From positions 682,001 through 746,000 of the forward strand of contig JALMQS010000621.1 in NCBI GenBank assembly GCA_024734495.1: DNA of 64,000 nt. The letters are read 5' to 3'. A program made the position numbers and the translations under genes. Positions 1 to 12,121 of the stretch are shown piece after piece. The notes beneath the pieces are model-generated. The model did not search any database. It saw only the letters and a program-made list of their open reading frames with translations, and was not told where the DNA came from. This stretch comes from Forficula auricularia. Taxonomy: Eukaryota > Arthropoda > Insecta > Dermaptera > Forficulidae. Each line of letters opens with the position of its first letter. Within the stretch, counting starts at the first letter, position 1.

Positions 1-37
1 ATTAATGAATTATTTGAATTTAATATATACCTATATA

Positions 38-203
38 TATTTATAATGGAGGTAGAATAAAAAACATTTGCTTGTATTCAGTAATTTTTATTTATTGAAG
101 TGATTACTAAAATAAATAAAAATTAGTGGATGGAGTAATCACTTCAATGAAAAAATTACTGGATACAAGGAAATGATTTTTGTTCATCCTCCATCATAAA
201 TAA
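38..203. mobile_element. MITE-like inverted repeat (hairpin)
   Basis: Two arms of about 65 bp, roughly 41-108 and 136-200, are imperfect reverse complements of each other around a short AT-rich spacer. The outer ends read TAATGGAGGTAGAATA on the left, and the right end is close to its complement (ATCCTCCATCATAAAT). It has no coding capacity. This is the architecture of a non-autonomous DNA element, but no clear target duplication was identified and the superfamily is unassigned. Confidence 0.6.
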
Positions 204-1240
204 TCATATCCAGTACGCAAAAATTATAGAATTAATATTTATGGTAATTTTAAAAGTTACATCAATATATATATAGGTATATATAATTACAAAACTTTTT
301 TATTAATATTAATCTAATCCATTTTTGCTTTTTTTATTAACATGAAAACTCGTACTTCTTTATTGTTTAATTATATTTATTGTGACTGAAATTAAAAGTC
401 ATTTGACGAAAGATTTAATAAACATTTTCAAATAATATTCTGCAATTAAATATTCTATTCTTTGTTTGGACGGGTTGGTCCTTTTCGTTTTGGCTTCCCT
501 CAAACCACTCACATCGATTCAACTCATCTAATGGAGATCAATTCTGACCTAAATTACTTGCCTCGAGGCTATTATCATTTGCAACTTATAAAATATGAAT
601 CGCACAAGTAATAAAACGGTTTTCTCATTGAACAAAATTTATCATATCCGTTGTATAGAATTTAAATTTATTTCCGGATTTATAGGATAACTATTTTTAC
701 AAATTGCCTTTCATTAGATTTAGATCTAATTTTACCATAAATTTACTTGGATTAGAAAATGATAATCTACCGGATCATGATACATAATTTACCCGTGGTT
801 AATAGACATGAACTCTGAAATTAGTTCAATATATATTCAATCAATTGAATTATTCATTTTTATCATCTAGTTTACTAATATATCAATATAATAATAAATA
901 ATCGTTTTGGTTTGTTTAGAAGTCAGAATTTTTTTTTCGAGGTGGTATGCTAATAAAATAAAAAATAAATTTTTTTTAAAATTTTAAATATATAAAATTA
1001 AAAATATAATTGCAAGTGCCATACTTTAAAAAAACTTTATAAAATAAAAAAATAAAAAATAAAAAACTAACATAAAATTACCATTTTTAGAAAACATCTT
1101 TCTTTTTTAAAGAAATAGTAAGCAAAGTGAATGTAAATAAGAACTTAAAAAAATAAAAAAAATGGCTAATTAGAAAGAAAGTATTTTATTTGTAAAGATA
1201 TGTTCATTATTTCCCTATTTTTTTTTTCTTAATTTGATAC
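204..1240. other. AT-rich stretch without recognisable gene
   Basis: Low-complexity AT-rich DNA with homopolymer A and T runs. A (TA)-rich palindromic patch lies near 260-290. No coding region, RNA gene or bounded repeat was recognised. Confidence 0.5.
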
Positions 1241-1262
1241 CAGTGGTTCTCAATCTTTTTTG
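1241..1262 (+). repeat. hAT-like terminal sequence (start of a relic)
   Basis: CAGTGGTTCTCAATC followed by a T run and GC-containing sequence resembles the terminus seen in many animal hAT-type elements. A second, similar terminus (CAGTGGTTCC...TAACC) begins at 1655 and is interrupted by the MITE at 1665-1814. The partner ends were not found, so the extents of these older elements are unknown. Confidence 0.35.
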
Positions 1263-1664
1263 CCCATAGTCCCCTTTGGTCTCTCATGATTCCTACTTCC
1301 CCACTTGCTTATGGATTAAAAGTAGAATAATAATATTTTAGTCAATATTTTACTAAAATTTACAAAGACTATTTAGTCATAAAATGAAATCAGTTTCTTT
1401 TTAAGACGACTCTGACATGTGGGCATTTGGGCATACGGAGTCTTGAAAAAGTTTCAACTTTTTTTTAAATATTTGTTTGATTTTTCGACTGGCTAAAAGA
1501 TACAGAAAAACATGTAGATATGTTTTTGACATAATTAAGCAAACCTTTGATTGAAGTAATTCACCACCGCTCCTGTAAATTGAAGGGTATGCATTCGAAT
1601 GAACGCCCTGCATTGCGGGTTGCGCTGACAGGCGCGCTGAATTTCTGACTAGTACAGTGGTTCC

Positions 1665-1814
1665 CGAGGGGTGAACAGCGACCTAAAATCGTATACACCT
1701 ACTTCCACTTCCACTTCCAAGTAGAAAACAATATATTACAATAGATTATCTAATGAATTGTAAAGTAATTCCAAATAATTCTAAAGATGGTGTACAATCG
1801 CGGTTCACCCCTCG
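1665..1814 (+). mobile_element. hAT-type MITE, copy 1 (perfect 8-bp target duplication)
   Basis: Terminal inverted repeats begin CGAGGGGTGAACAGCGA on the left; the right end reads TCGCGGTTCACCCCTCG, with one mismatch in 17. The element is flanked by the perfect 8-bp direct repeat GTGGTTCC (1657-1664 and 1815-1822), the duplication length of hAT transposons. The interior is non-coding and carries a short (CTTCCA)-like run. Related copies lie at 25914-26076 and 54689-54844. The target is itself a hAT-like terminus, so this is a nested insertion. Confidence 0.8.
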
Positions 1815-1999
1815 GTGGTTCCTAACCTTTTCAGTTTCATTATTCTTGTGACCAAGCAAGCCATGTGTCTTTACCCCTTGTTAAAAATATATTATGAGAA
1901 TATACAACTTAAAATTTATTAGAATTATTGATCCTTTACCATTTGTTTTTCTACTACAATTTGTCAATGTTCTTTCAGGTTGGATTTGTAGAAATTTTA

Positions 2000-2430
2000 T
2001 GGTATGATTACTATTTAAATTTAAAAATTAGCTAATCCTATGACAGTAAAAACAAATATACTTTGAGAACTAGACAAATTTTCCTTTTCTTATACAAATT
2101 AGTTTAATAATATAAAGGTGAATATTAAATGAAAATCAGGTTAAATTAATTCATTATGATTTCAAATTAAGTTACGTTCATATAAACCTTTTCAAATCTG
2201 ACAGATCAGATTATTTCCTTTTGCTTATGTGAAAAACAGTGATATCTAGATATCTATTAGGTAAGCTTACCCTACGACTCGGTTTGATCGGGACTGTCCA
2301 CCTTTGAAGGTATGGTTCAAGTGTACAGGTCACTTTGTCATTTTGTCCAGTTTTTTTGAAAACATTATTTATTATAATTTATTATTTATTTATTTATGTG
2401 ATACCTCGGCAAAGTTAATTTTTGAACTAA
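2000..2430. other. AT-rich stretch without recognisable gene
   Basis: Nothing recognisable except a GC-richer patch near 2260-2330. No coding region supported. Confidence 0.4.
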
Positions 2431-3160
2431 ATTTTAGTGAATTTTTTGACCCGAATAAAAATACAAAGAAATAGAAGAAAAAGTCAAAACTTTTTCAAGA
2501 CTCGCTACGCCTGCTAGTTAGAGACGCAACAAGTAATTTCTTTTGAACATTTTTGTCTGAATAAGTCCAATTGAATATTCTGTCTCTCTCTAACGAATAT
2601 CATTTTGGTCTGAGTGCAAATGGCCATTCCTAGAATAATAGAAATTAAGAAATTAATCTCTAATAGTCTGACAGGTGTGGACTTGTATTTGGCAGCCTTG
2701 CAATACACCTTAGCTCTAAAGAAAGATAACTGATTCTATCCACGCTCATTGTAGTTATTTTCATCGATCAGATTCTAATTAAAGAATCGCTCACCCTCAC
2801 ATTAAATAATAAAAAAGTGAAAACATTTTCAAGGCTTGGTAGAGTAGAGCAGCCCTAGTAATTATTAATAAACTCAAATATAAATTGTTCATTTATGGCT
2901 ATACTATGTATAAAATCATCTTAAAATCTCCATAGAATAAATCAAAAAATATTTTCTGCCTTTTGAACCAGAATCAGAACTATGTATTGATACAAAGGAA
3001 CTTTTTGACTTTTCCTTCTTGGGCTGTCCTGGGTATCAGAATTCATACACACAAAGAGAAAAAAAAATCATAGTTGAAAAATATTTTTCTTCGCGTTTAG
3101 ACATTTTAAAGCACTACTTTACTATACTTTGCTGAATATAATTCTCTCTTTGTAAAATCA
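2430..3160. repeat. Dispersed repeat family (unclassified), copy
   Basis: Blocks such as AATAATAGAAATTAA, GACTTGTATTTGGCA, AGAATCGCTCACCC and TTTTGAACCAGAA recur in the same order at 34980-35560. Partial copies occur near 14800-15050, 46570-46720, 48380-48960 and 60920-61050. No long open frame, terminal repeat or tail is evident, so the class is unknown. It behaves like an old, high-copy interspersed repeat. Confidence 0.5.
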
Positions 3161-4340
3161 TATAGAAGCTGTCTATTTTTTTATTTCCTTATTTTCGTTT
3201 TTGTCTCAAAGTATAATGGTAATAAGCTTATCATTGTGAATTACAAAAGATTGGGAGATAATTCCCACATTCTTATTTTTAAGTATAATTAAAATTAATA
3301 AAAATCAATCAAAAAAGATATAGATAAAAAACAAAGGCATCAACAGTTCTAAAGGTCTAAGTAAAATACTTAATTAAGTCTTATTTATTTATTTAGTTTC
3401 ATTTCATCTTGTAAAATAAATAAATTCTATAATCCATATATTTATAAAACTAAAGTAAAAATAAATAAAATAACTTTAAAAATAGATTTTCAAAATTAAA
3501 TTCAAAAGAAATAAATATAAGTATCTAATAAAAGCTAATAGTCTATTTAGTCTCAAAATCAGGAAATAAAATACGGTTTCAATGAATGAAAAAGTTTTCA
3601 AGAAAAAAATCTCCTTGGGAAAAAAAATTCGAATTCGTTTTAGAATTACCTTCCAAGTTTTTGTTACTTTAAGATCTCTTCTACTTTGGCAAACGTTTTC
3701 AAAAGAGGAATAAATGCGTCTGTCTATCATAAGTACTCCCATCTTCTTTTATAAGACACGATAAGAAATGCAACGAACAATGAATGCTTTTTAAAAAGAA
3801 AAGAGAGGAGGCCGGAAACGTAACACAATAAAATAAAAAAAAATCTCAACAACTAAACGTAGTTAAACTGATAAAAAAAAGATAGAAACAGTCCATGTAG
3901 TTGACAAGGGATGATATTTTTTCCATTTTATTCGGGTAAAATTAAAAATGAAATTTATAACAAAAGAACTTTTTTTATATTCGACATTTGTAATAGAAAT
4001 AACTAATGGTGTATATTTGTACCAAAGCCCAAAATGGGTATGTACCTTTGTATAAATGGAATAAATAATAATAATAATAAAAACTAATGGGAATCGAAAA
4101 AGAGAAAAGGATATTAAATGAATTTCATTTTGGGATAAAAAAAGTTATTAGAAAAGAGTCCCCACCCTTCCTCCTCTACCCACAGTCAAAGTGAATGAGG
4201 CTTTTGATAAATTAAATAAAAATAAAATTATTAAATATTATATTTGTTGTATAGTAATGAAAATAAAATATTAATTTGCTCAGAGATTAACTAGAGAATT
4301 GAAAGCATTTCAATCGATTCATAAAGAAAAATATTTTTAT
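3160..4340. other. AT-rich stretch without recognisable gene
   Basis: Homopolymer-rich sequence with an (ATA)n run near 4065-4080. Short open frames here have lysine/phenylalanine/isoleucine-rich translations typical of AT-rich non-coding DNA. Confidence 0.5.
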
Positions 4341-4654
4341 ATATATCTATATATAACCAAACTTCTTGAGGATTCAAATTCTCTTTTAAATAGGTTTTTT
4401 TCTTTTTTGACAAACAAACACATTTTTATCTTTTATTTTTCTTTATTTTATTTTATTGTTACCCAGGAACGTTTCGACATTTTCAAATATGTCATTATCA
4501 GCCTAAAACATTTCAATCATTACACAATTTATATACAATGACGATTTCACATCACACAACAACAACTCAAAAATAATAACAAAAGAATAAAACCAACACC
4601 TATTTAAAAGAGAATTTGTATCCTCAAAAAGTTTGGTTATATATAGATATATAT
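4341..4654 (-). repeat. Inverted repeat with degenerate hammerhead-like core (Penelope-associated type)
   Basis: Arms of about 54 bp (4341-4394 and 4599-4654) are near-perfect reverse complements. On the minus strand, between about 4506 and 4460, the sequence reads CTGATAA, a 5-bp helix GACAT/ATGTC, then GAAACGTT. This follows the order of a hammerhead ribozyme core (CUGANGA, stem II, GAAA, short palindromic stem III) but with G8 changed to A, so it is probably inactive. Such motifs are known from terminal repeats of Penelope-like elements. No RT is present here. Confidence 0.45.
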
Positions 4655-5999
4655 AAAAAATTCTCATAAACTAATCAAGTAATTAATAAAAAATATTTTT
4701 TTCTATTTTTATTATTTTTTTATATTAATTTATTTGGCTAGCTTTGGCACGTAACCACTTCACAATCTTTCAAGGCTTAAAAGAGCCAACGAAGGAAAAT
4801 CCTTCTTATCCCCTTGAACAGTAGGTAGGTACTTTTCTTTTACTAATGTTAAAGTTTGTCATTAGCATCAATACAATATTCTTTTGATACTAAAAGCAGT
4901 AGCCTTTCCATCAATTCTCTATTGAATTCTACCGGTCCGTCTTCTTAGAAAATACACCTATTATATTATTTAAATGATGATATTAGCATAATTATGCCAG
5001 CCAGACTGTTTAGAAAGAACCAGCCTCGCCTCGCCTGCATTCTCTAGGGTATGCATTCGAATTGAACGCTTTGTGCTTGATGTTGCATTGCCAGATAGCG
5101 TTCAATATTCATTAATTTCGAAGCTTATAAGTAAAAACAAAACATTTTTTATTTTAATCGTTCATATCTCGTCTACTTAACTTAAACTATCTAGAAGCTA
5201 GAAGAACTACTTGAAGATTTTGGATAATATCGAAGAACCGTAAGTTGATGTTTACTTGAAGATTTTTAATATTTTACAATTTCGTATTTTTTCCGGTTTT
5301 CTCAAAATGGCTTGGGGGAAACCCTAAGTGAAGTAATTTAAGTGGAAACAATTGGTAAGATGATTTCAATAAGGGATAAACTAATATGAAATTCGTGTGG
5401 TGGCAACACCAGTTGATTATATGTTGTATCTTTCATTGATTACTCTTCCAAACACTTGTCAACGAAGCTTAAAGAGGGATTTTTGGATGTTTAGACAGCC
5501 TTAATCTCGATCAATTCCAGAATGGTTTGTCTTTCCTTTTTTCATTTCTTAAGCCTTTTCTCTTTTTATTTGTATCTTGTCTTTTGATACTCTTATATTT
5601 CCTACCGAGCTTACCTTCATGCTGTATCTAGAAAAAACGTGGTTTTTGATTAAGCTTTTAGAATAGACTAAAATAAAAAATAAATATTTTAATGTGATTT
5701 GTCCAGATAACGGGACGTTCGGGCCTTTATCTTACCATGGATTAAGAATTCGACCTTTTATTCTGAAGTTGGCAGTTAAACGAATAACCGAAAAAAATTA
5801 TGCTTTATCATTATGACTTACATTTCTAAACATGAAGGGCAACAAAAAAAATGAAATTTTATAATCAAATAAATTAATGCAGGGCATTAAACTCATCTCT
5901 AAATAATATAAAATCATTTTTTTAATAATAACAATTGGCTTCGGGAACTTAGATGCCCATTTAACCATAAAGCGATTCTAATCAATATAAACATTAGTA
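4655..5999. other. Non-coding stretch
   Basis: No gene recognised. A short repeat near 5048-5110 (GGTATGCATTCGAATTGAAC) also occurs near 1587. It may be a hairpin fragment of a small element. Confidence 0.4.
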
Positions 6000-6620
6000 C
6001 CTGGAGCCATCGAGCGATGCACAGTAACCCCTGACCCCCCCCCCTTCCGAAACCACACACGTCGCCCCCACTACTGCACCCTCACTCCGCTTATTTTTTG
6101 ACTCCCCGCCCCCCATTTCGGGCGGTTAGTTTTTTCATTTTTAGACTTGTAGGATTATGTATCCAAAATTTGGTTGACTTTACTTAAAGGGCCTAGATCT
6201 TTAACTTTTAAGCCCTCTCCACCCCTCTTTTGGATCGATATGCACCAAAATCTAATCAGCTCTTAATCTCAATGGAACAAAACTACGTGTGAAATTTTGT
6301 TTCGATATTCACACTAGTTTTTGAGCTAGCTCGTCCACAAAAATTTGGTAACGCACAGACTAACAGACTAACAGACATTTTGACAAAACAATTATTATCT
6401 CGAAAAATATAATTTTTTCGATGTTCACTTATTAGAGTCTTTTTTGTAGAGCGAAATACTATGGTTTCGCTCAATTTTTTTAATCAAAATAGTTTCAGCC
6501 GTTTTTGAGATATTTCGAAAAAAAGAAGGAAAAAAACACTTTTTTCATGCACGATTACATTACTTGACCATACTCTGTATGGTAAAGTAAAAACCAATTA
6601 ATAAATAAAAGATAATTGAA
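6000..6620. repeat. Dispersed non-coding repeat, family with 16430-16820
   Basis: A C-rich patch (6030-6120) is followed by sequence sharing ordered blocks with 16430-16820: GATATGCACCAAAATCTAAT versus GATATGTACCAAAAACTAAT, then a stretch ending in short tandem words (CTAACAGA here, CATC there), and a terminal GTAAAGTAAAA/ATAAAGTAAAA. A palindrome CCATACTCTGTATGG lies at about 6579. No coding capacity was recognised. Confidence 0.4.
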
Positions 6621-6930
6621 AAAAATGTAAAAAAACTTTTTTATTGAGATTTTTATCTATCAATAATTACTTTAATTAAGAAAAGATCAATTAAGATAAA
6701 ATTTGTCGAGGTCCAGACCTTGCCAGATCTTTTTCTCATTCTCAAAACTTGTTAATAGATTTTTTTCATCAAAATCGAGGCGTTTTCAAAATAGAACTAA
6801 GTTACAAATATATATAGAAACAAATAAATAAATATATAAACAAACAATTTTTGCTCGTTTAATAAGAGTAGATAGTTAGATAGATTTATTACTAAAACTT
6901 AGCGTTGTTGGTATATAGTGAAACATTTTA

Positions 6931-7062
6931 AAATTATAATAGGTTGGAGTTGGTAGTGTTTCACAGTGAATTTTTTTTTTTTTTTTCTTCTTAATGAAAC
7001 AAGAGAGGAACAAGCCCTCACTGTGAAAAACATCAGCTACAACCTATTACAATTATTTATTA
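6931..7062. repeat. Short inverted repeat of the TTGGTGGTGTTTCACA-type family
   Basis: The left arm (about 6931-6975) contains AGGTTGGAGTTGGTAGTG and the right arm (about 7013-7062) is its degenerate complement, separated by a poly-T tract and a purine-rich spacer. Similar arm sequences occur at 21214, 31430, 44840 and 55210, where they accompany hammerhead-like cores and a Penelope-like element. It is probably a remnant of a Penelope terminal region. Confidence 0.4.
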
Positions 7063-8370
7063 CTTCGCTTATATTTATAACATGAAAATAGATATATATG
7101 CAACTATTGCTTCCATTCCAAAGATATTCACAATTTGCGGGCTTTTATCCCGAAGGTTTAAAAGGGTTTTTCGCGATGGCAATCAAATATTTAAAAAAAA
7201 ATCTCCAAGCTCATAAAAGTTACTTTAACTTATCTCTTCTAGTGGACCACACTAACTTGTTTAGTTTAAAGTGAAGTGTTTGTGCTTTATGAACAAATAC
7301 TGAACACATAAAACAGTAACAAATGAAATATTATGTATATTTTGGTTGAATACTGTGGTGATTGTAAATAGAAAAATATTACTTATTAGCTGTTTCGCAG
7401 CTAGATTGTAATTATAAATAAAGAAAAAAGAACTTCGAGGTGAAAGTAAACAATATCCTTAATTTTTATTTGAGTAGTCCACATTATAGTCTAATTTCAC
7501 TTTTAACTCAGCTAAAATAAATTTGTTATTCATAGTAAAGAAGACGGAATTGGTAGGTTTTGGCCTATTTTTTCTCTCTGTCTCCCTCCCCCCCCCTCTC
7601 CCATCATCGATTTTTATGGTAAGGCGTGGGTTTATTATCCAACAAATTTTGTAGAATTCTTTTAATCAAAATTTATCTATTTGAATTGAATTTCTGCTAA
7701 TTTTTAATTTACATTTTATTTGTTAGAAGGTGCTTTGAGGATCAAGTGAGCTAAATAAAGCCAAACCTCTTTTAATTTTTTGAGGCCTGCCTGAAATACA
7801 CTAGATTAGATGTTCTCGCTCGGTAGTAGATACGCGTACCCTTAGCATTTCTCAGGGTTGTTCCAAGAGGTACACAAGGATTAATTTCTTTTCATTTTAT
7901 ATTTAGCTTATTCATATAAGATTTTAGTAAAGAGAAATCCCAACAAATCATTCAAGCGTTCGGAAGGTAAAATTCAAAAATGTGTCACTCCCAGCCCAAG
8001 TACTAGTGAATTCATTACTATTAAAAATTCATCAAAACGACGGTATCATCAAACAGAATATTTGAAATTTGATTTTCATTATTTTGGCGAGAATCTAACA
8101 AGTTACCTTGTGAACATCCATAGGGGACCTACAGTGCAAAACAACAGTGATAAAATAAATAAATTTTATATAAACATTCATGATAATATATCCCTACCAA
8201 CAAATATGAATATTCTTCTCTCGTATACCTGAAGATTCAATATTAGTAAAATTAGTGGTACAACATATAATAGCTATTAAAAAAATTTAATGTAATATAT
8301 AAATGCAATTAATGTAATATATTTAATGTAATATAAAATTATATAACTAGATTTCATTAAATTGAAAGTT
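7063..8370. other. Non-coding stretch
   Basis: No gene or bounded repeat recognised. A C-rich pyrimidine tract lies near 7585-7605. Confidence 0.4.
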
Positions 8371-8485
8371 TTTGCCGAGAGTAGCAGAATTTTTAAATAT
8401 TGAAGGAGACAATAAAAGAGTGTGTCTTCTGCTGGAATTATAAATTTTATTTATTTATAACGAGACTATAGTTTCACTGGCTAAA
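8371..8485 (+). repeat. Dispersed repeat fragment (AGGAGACAATAAAAG family)
   Basis: Contains GCCGAGAGTAGCAGAATTTT, AGGAGACAATAAAAGAGTG and TCTTCTGCTGGAA in the same order as the inverted repeat at 53490-53775 and the copy near 56510-56625; the first block also appears alone near 10757. In the 53.5-kb copy a hammerhead-like core lies between the arms; here only one arm is present. Confidence 0.5.
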
Positions 8486-9734
8486 ATGATCTATATGGAT
8501 CGAGGCCAATGGGGGGGGATGAGGAAAAAAAACAAGTTACTTTCTTGTTTAGTGCATAAACAGAAATTTAGTAAAAATTCCATAAAACTCACTCTTTTGA
8601 AGAGACATTTCGGTACAAATTTCTCTGATTTTAATGATAAACCACATATTATCTATGAAAAAAAAGAAAGGTGGCTTAATTCATTTTGTACTGAAGAGAA
8701 GTGTTTTAACTAAGTAGTGAAATTTTGGTATTTTTAAAATGGGAAAGCCATAAAAAAATCATCCAAAAGCAAACTACAATTAAACATTGATTTTATGAGT
8801 TCTGGCGATAATTTACAAGGCATATCATATTTATGCGCTATCTTTGATAAATTATCTAACGTATCATTGCAAGAAAAAAAACAATTTGACATTTATTCAC
8901 TGACAATAATAAAAGTTCTCAATTTCTAGGAAAGATTATGCATTATGGTTGAATTATAAAATCATCTTAAGGGCTACTTGAGAAACAGTTATTGGCTACT
9001 TATAAGGAAAAAAGGTTGAGATCCACTACAGTAGAGCTAGAGAATGCTTAGTGGCCCTTTTCCCACAGAAGCAGGCTGCAATCAATACAGGGGTGGATTT
9101 GAGCCTTATTCTAATCAGTTGAGTGGGCTTAAAATCACGATTAGAAAACAAAACTTCTTTGACGAAGAGTTTACTAGCTAGGAATATGGTCAGTCCAGAG
9201 AGGTAAGGTTATGTCACCCAAAATTAAAGATTTCTATTTATGGATAATTTATTTAATCGAAAAAAAACTTATATTTTCCACGGTAAAGAACTTTTACTTA
9301 AACGGAAAGTAAATAGGTAGTATCATGGATCTAATAGGATATGCATGATTGCATGTTGAAAGTAGTCATCTTTCTCTCGGGAATAAAACTCGAATGTCAG
9401 ACTCGTCTGGAGAGGCTCAACCTTCGAGACAAACACTTACAACATGACAAAATTTGTTTTATTTAATAATTTAACTCTCTTCGAATTATTCCCCATCGAA
9501 ACACTTGAAGCAATGTTATTTAATTAATAAAAATGTTGGTTTGAACTGGCTACTAAACAAATACCAGAATGCTCAGTGAGTCTGGAGAGACTTTGAAATT
9601 AACTTTAATTAATAATTAATAGAGATTGTGGTGTTGGTGCAATAACTCATAGTAAATGAATATTGCATATAAAATTTATTTACTTTTATCTGTATTAACT
9701 TTAATTAGCTTTTACTTAAATGTTGTTTGATAAA
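8486..9734. other. Non-coding stretch
   Basis: A 75-codon open frame at 8486-8713 has no recognisable family. Near 9017, AAGGTTGAGATCCACTACAG looks like the reversed terminus of a hAT-type relic. Nothing else is supported. Confidence 0.35.
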
Positions 9735-10600
9735 TATTCATCATCATTGAGTATACAGTCCTAAGACTGGTTTGATGCAACAATCCGTCTCCACTCGACT
9801 CTGTCCCCCGCCAGCTGTTTAACCTCTCTAAATGTCTGGCATCCCATATCCCCAATTATTTGGTTGAAATATTCTAATCTGGGTCTTCCCCTTCCCCTTT
9901 TCTTTCCCACCTCCCCCTCCAAGATATCCCTAAGCAGTCCCCCATGTCTCAGTGTGTGCCCCATCATCTGACCTCTTCTCTTCTTCAGACTCTTCCACAA
10001 GGTTCTTCTTTCTCCGATTCTTCCAAGAACTTCTTCATTTGTAATTTTATCCATCCATTTGATATTCATCATTCTTCTGTAGCACCACATTTCGAAAGCC
10101 TCCAATCTCTTTCTCTCCGCTTTTCCAATTGTCCAGGTTTCACACCCGTACATGGCTATGCTCCATACATATGTCTTCAATAGCAACTTCCTGTTTGCTA
10201 AGCTGATTGAGGAGGAGCATAGTAGTTTTTGTTTTGAATTAAACCCCATTTTTGCTTGGGCAATTCTTGATTTAATTTCGTTTTTGCTCCTCCCATCCCA
10301 TGTTATTTTACTTCCTAGGTAGCGGAATTCCTTAACTCCTTCTAGGTTTTCTTGGTTAATTTTGATGCATTCCTGTCTCGTTTGTTCTTTTTTTGTACAT
10401 ACTAGGACCTTGGTTTTATTCTTGTTTATTTTCATTTTGATTTCTTCTATTAGGATTTGGTTAATTCCATTCAAGGCGTCCTCTAATTCTTTTTTATTGC
10501 TTCCTAGAAGGGCAATGTCATCGGCAAATCTTAACATAGCGATCTTTTGACCTTGGATTTCTATACCTGTATCAATTTTGTCTTTGAATTCTTTAAAGAT
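9735..10600 (-). mobile_element. 5'-truncated non-LTR retrotransposon (C-terminal half of RT)
   Basis: An open frame (10537-9761) starts inside the RT palm at MLRFADDIALLG, which carries the A/F-A-D-D catalytic motif. It continues through the thumb to the conserved arthropod signature YGCETWT, then WCYRRMMNIKWMDKITNEEVL and GQMMGHTLRHGGLLRDILEG. The matching frame extends upstream (plus-strand higher coordinates) to about 10597 before similarity ends, so the 5' part is missing. After the stop the short 3' end runs into ATGATGATGAA (plus-strand ATTCATCATCAT at 9737), a microsatellite-like tail. This is the family often annotated as endonuclease-reverse transcriptase; I do not assign the clade. 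It is probably a dead-on-arrival copy, although the retained frame is intact. Confidence 0.85.
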
Positions 10601-11382
10601 TGAAATAGCAAAAAGTAAAATAAACTATTTATACAGCGGGCTTGCGGAAATGATTTTATACTTCATTAATATTTAAAATATACAAGAATGTCATAATTTC
10701 TAGACTTTAGTATAAGAGAAATATTAATTGTTAATTTCATTGAAAAGATTTAGTTTGCCGAGAGTAGAAGAGCGCTGAAAATGAACGAAAAATCAATTAT
10801 ACTATCCTCTCTTAGTGCAAACAAAAATAGGTATACTTATATATAATGAATATTAATACTATATATATAGGTACTTTATTGAAATTGAGCAGATAAAAAA
10901 ATCACCTACAATTTGCCATATTCATCTATACATCATATACATCTATGTAGAGGAAATATCGTCTTGAGTGAACAATGAAATTGAAAATTGCTTTTCGCAT
11001 TAATTCGAAAAATTCCTTTTATTATAGAAGTTTGAATATGTTATATTTTATGAGCCAATTTATTGTCGATGAATATAGTCTAGTATGTGTACTTTCAATG
11101 GGGATGGAAAGTTTTTAGCTTGCGACAGGAACAGCAACAATGTTCTCATTTCCTTTTCCCTGAATAAAATGTTTTGAATGAGCAGGATTGCGCCTCGTGA
11201 GCAAGAACAATGCCTCATCTCTTGAATAATATAACCCAATTAACAAGTCCAGTAATAAATTATTGATAAAAACATGGAGTGCATCATATAAACTAATTTC
11301 ACAGCAGTTTAATTAAATTGTATGAAACTAAATATTATTATAACTAGAATTGATAAATTTTTTAATAGTTTTATATAATATA
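10601..11382. other. Non-coding stretch
   Basis: Contains the fragment TTTGCCGAGAGTAGAAGAG near 10755, shared with the 8.4-kb and 53.5-kb repeats, and a (TA)-rich patch near 10860. No gene seen. Confidence 0.4.
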
Positions 11383-11633
11383 CATTGGCGTAGTTAGGGA
11401 GTTTTCCTAGGGGGAGGGCGGGGAGGGGAGCAGCCGGTCAGCTGATTGGCCACCACAAGGTTTCAATTTCGGAAATCCAATTTGAGATCAACTAACTATT
11501 TAGAATTTTCAAATTTTGGAAGTAACGAAATAATTTAATGAGAAATATATATTTGATGTCTTCTAATAATGGAGTTTTGATTTTTGTAGGGGGTGGGGGG
11601 ACTGCCCAACTTGTCCCCCTAACTACGCCCATG
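11383..11633. mobile_element. MITE-like element with GGCGTAGTTAGGG termini
   Basis: The left end reads CATTGGCGTAGTTAGGGA; the right end is the complement of CATGGGCGTAGTTAGGGGG. The sub-terminal regions are G-rich and C-rich. The total is about 250 bp with no coding potential. Short elements with GGCGTAGNTAGGG ends are widespread in animal genomes. A clear target duplication was not found in the TA-rich flanks. Confidence 0.55.
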
Positions 11634-11847
11634 TTATTATGTCATATTATAATAATAAAATAATCAATTTTTAGTGATAGTTAAAATATCATAAAGATCT
11701 ACATTTTAACCGAAAGTGATTTTATATAGTAGGTATATTTAATACTAAAATTCTATAAGATAATGGCTGTATCTATCCAGTGAAAATAAAATAAAAGTTT
11801 GATTTGTATTATTTCATTGTAAGTAACAAATAGACATGTTTTTATTT

Positions 11848-12121
11848 GCTCCGTACTTGAATGTACGGAATTTTTAAATTACTTTTTGTTTTTTGATGGA
11901 AATCTATGGTCATGTTATTTATTAATGAGCATACATTTCTATTTATTTTATTTATTTTTTTTTTTTACTTGTTTATTATTTTTAAATTGTTGTAATTAAT
12001 TTGTATTGATGTTTATTAATGTATTGTAGCTAGATTGTATTGATGTTTGGAGGACCTAGCCACCGAGGACTTGTGCCTCTAAGCAGGTCGAGGAATAAAG
12101 ATTTATTTATTTATTTATTTA
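11848..12121 (+). mobile_element. 3' tail of a CR1/L2-like LINE
   Basis: This segment nearly matches the 3'-untranslated part of the LINE at 51341-52477: shared GGAATTTTTAAATTACTTTT, CCTAGCCACCGAGGACTTG and CTAAGCAGGTCGAGGAATAA, ending in (TTTA)n. Nothing of the coding region is present, so this is a severely 5'-truncated insertion. It is typical target-primed reverse transcription debris. Confidence 0.75.

Noticed and set aside
8486..8713. 75-codon open frame
   Set aside because: No recognisable motif; lies beside a dispersed repeat and contains a poly-G run.
9944..10550. Plus-strand frames at 9944-10183 and 10362-10550
   Set aside because: Antisense shadows of the minus-strand LINE reverse transcriptase.
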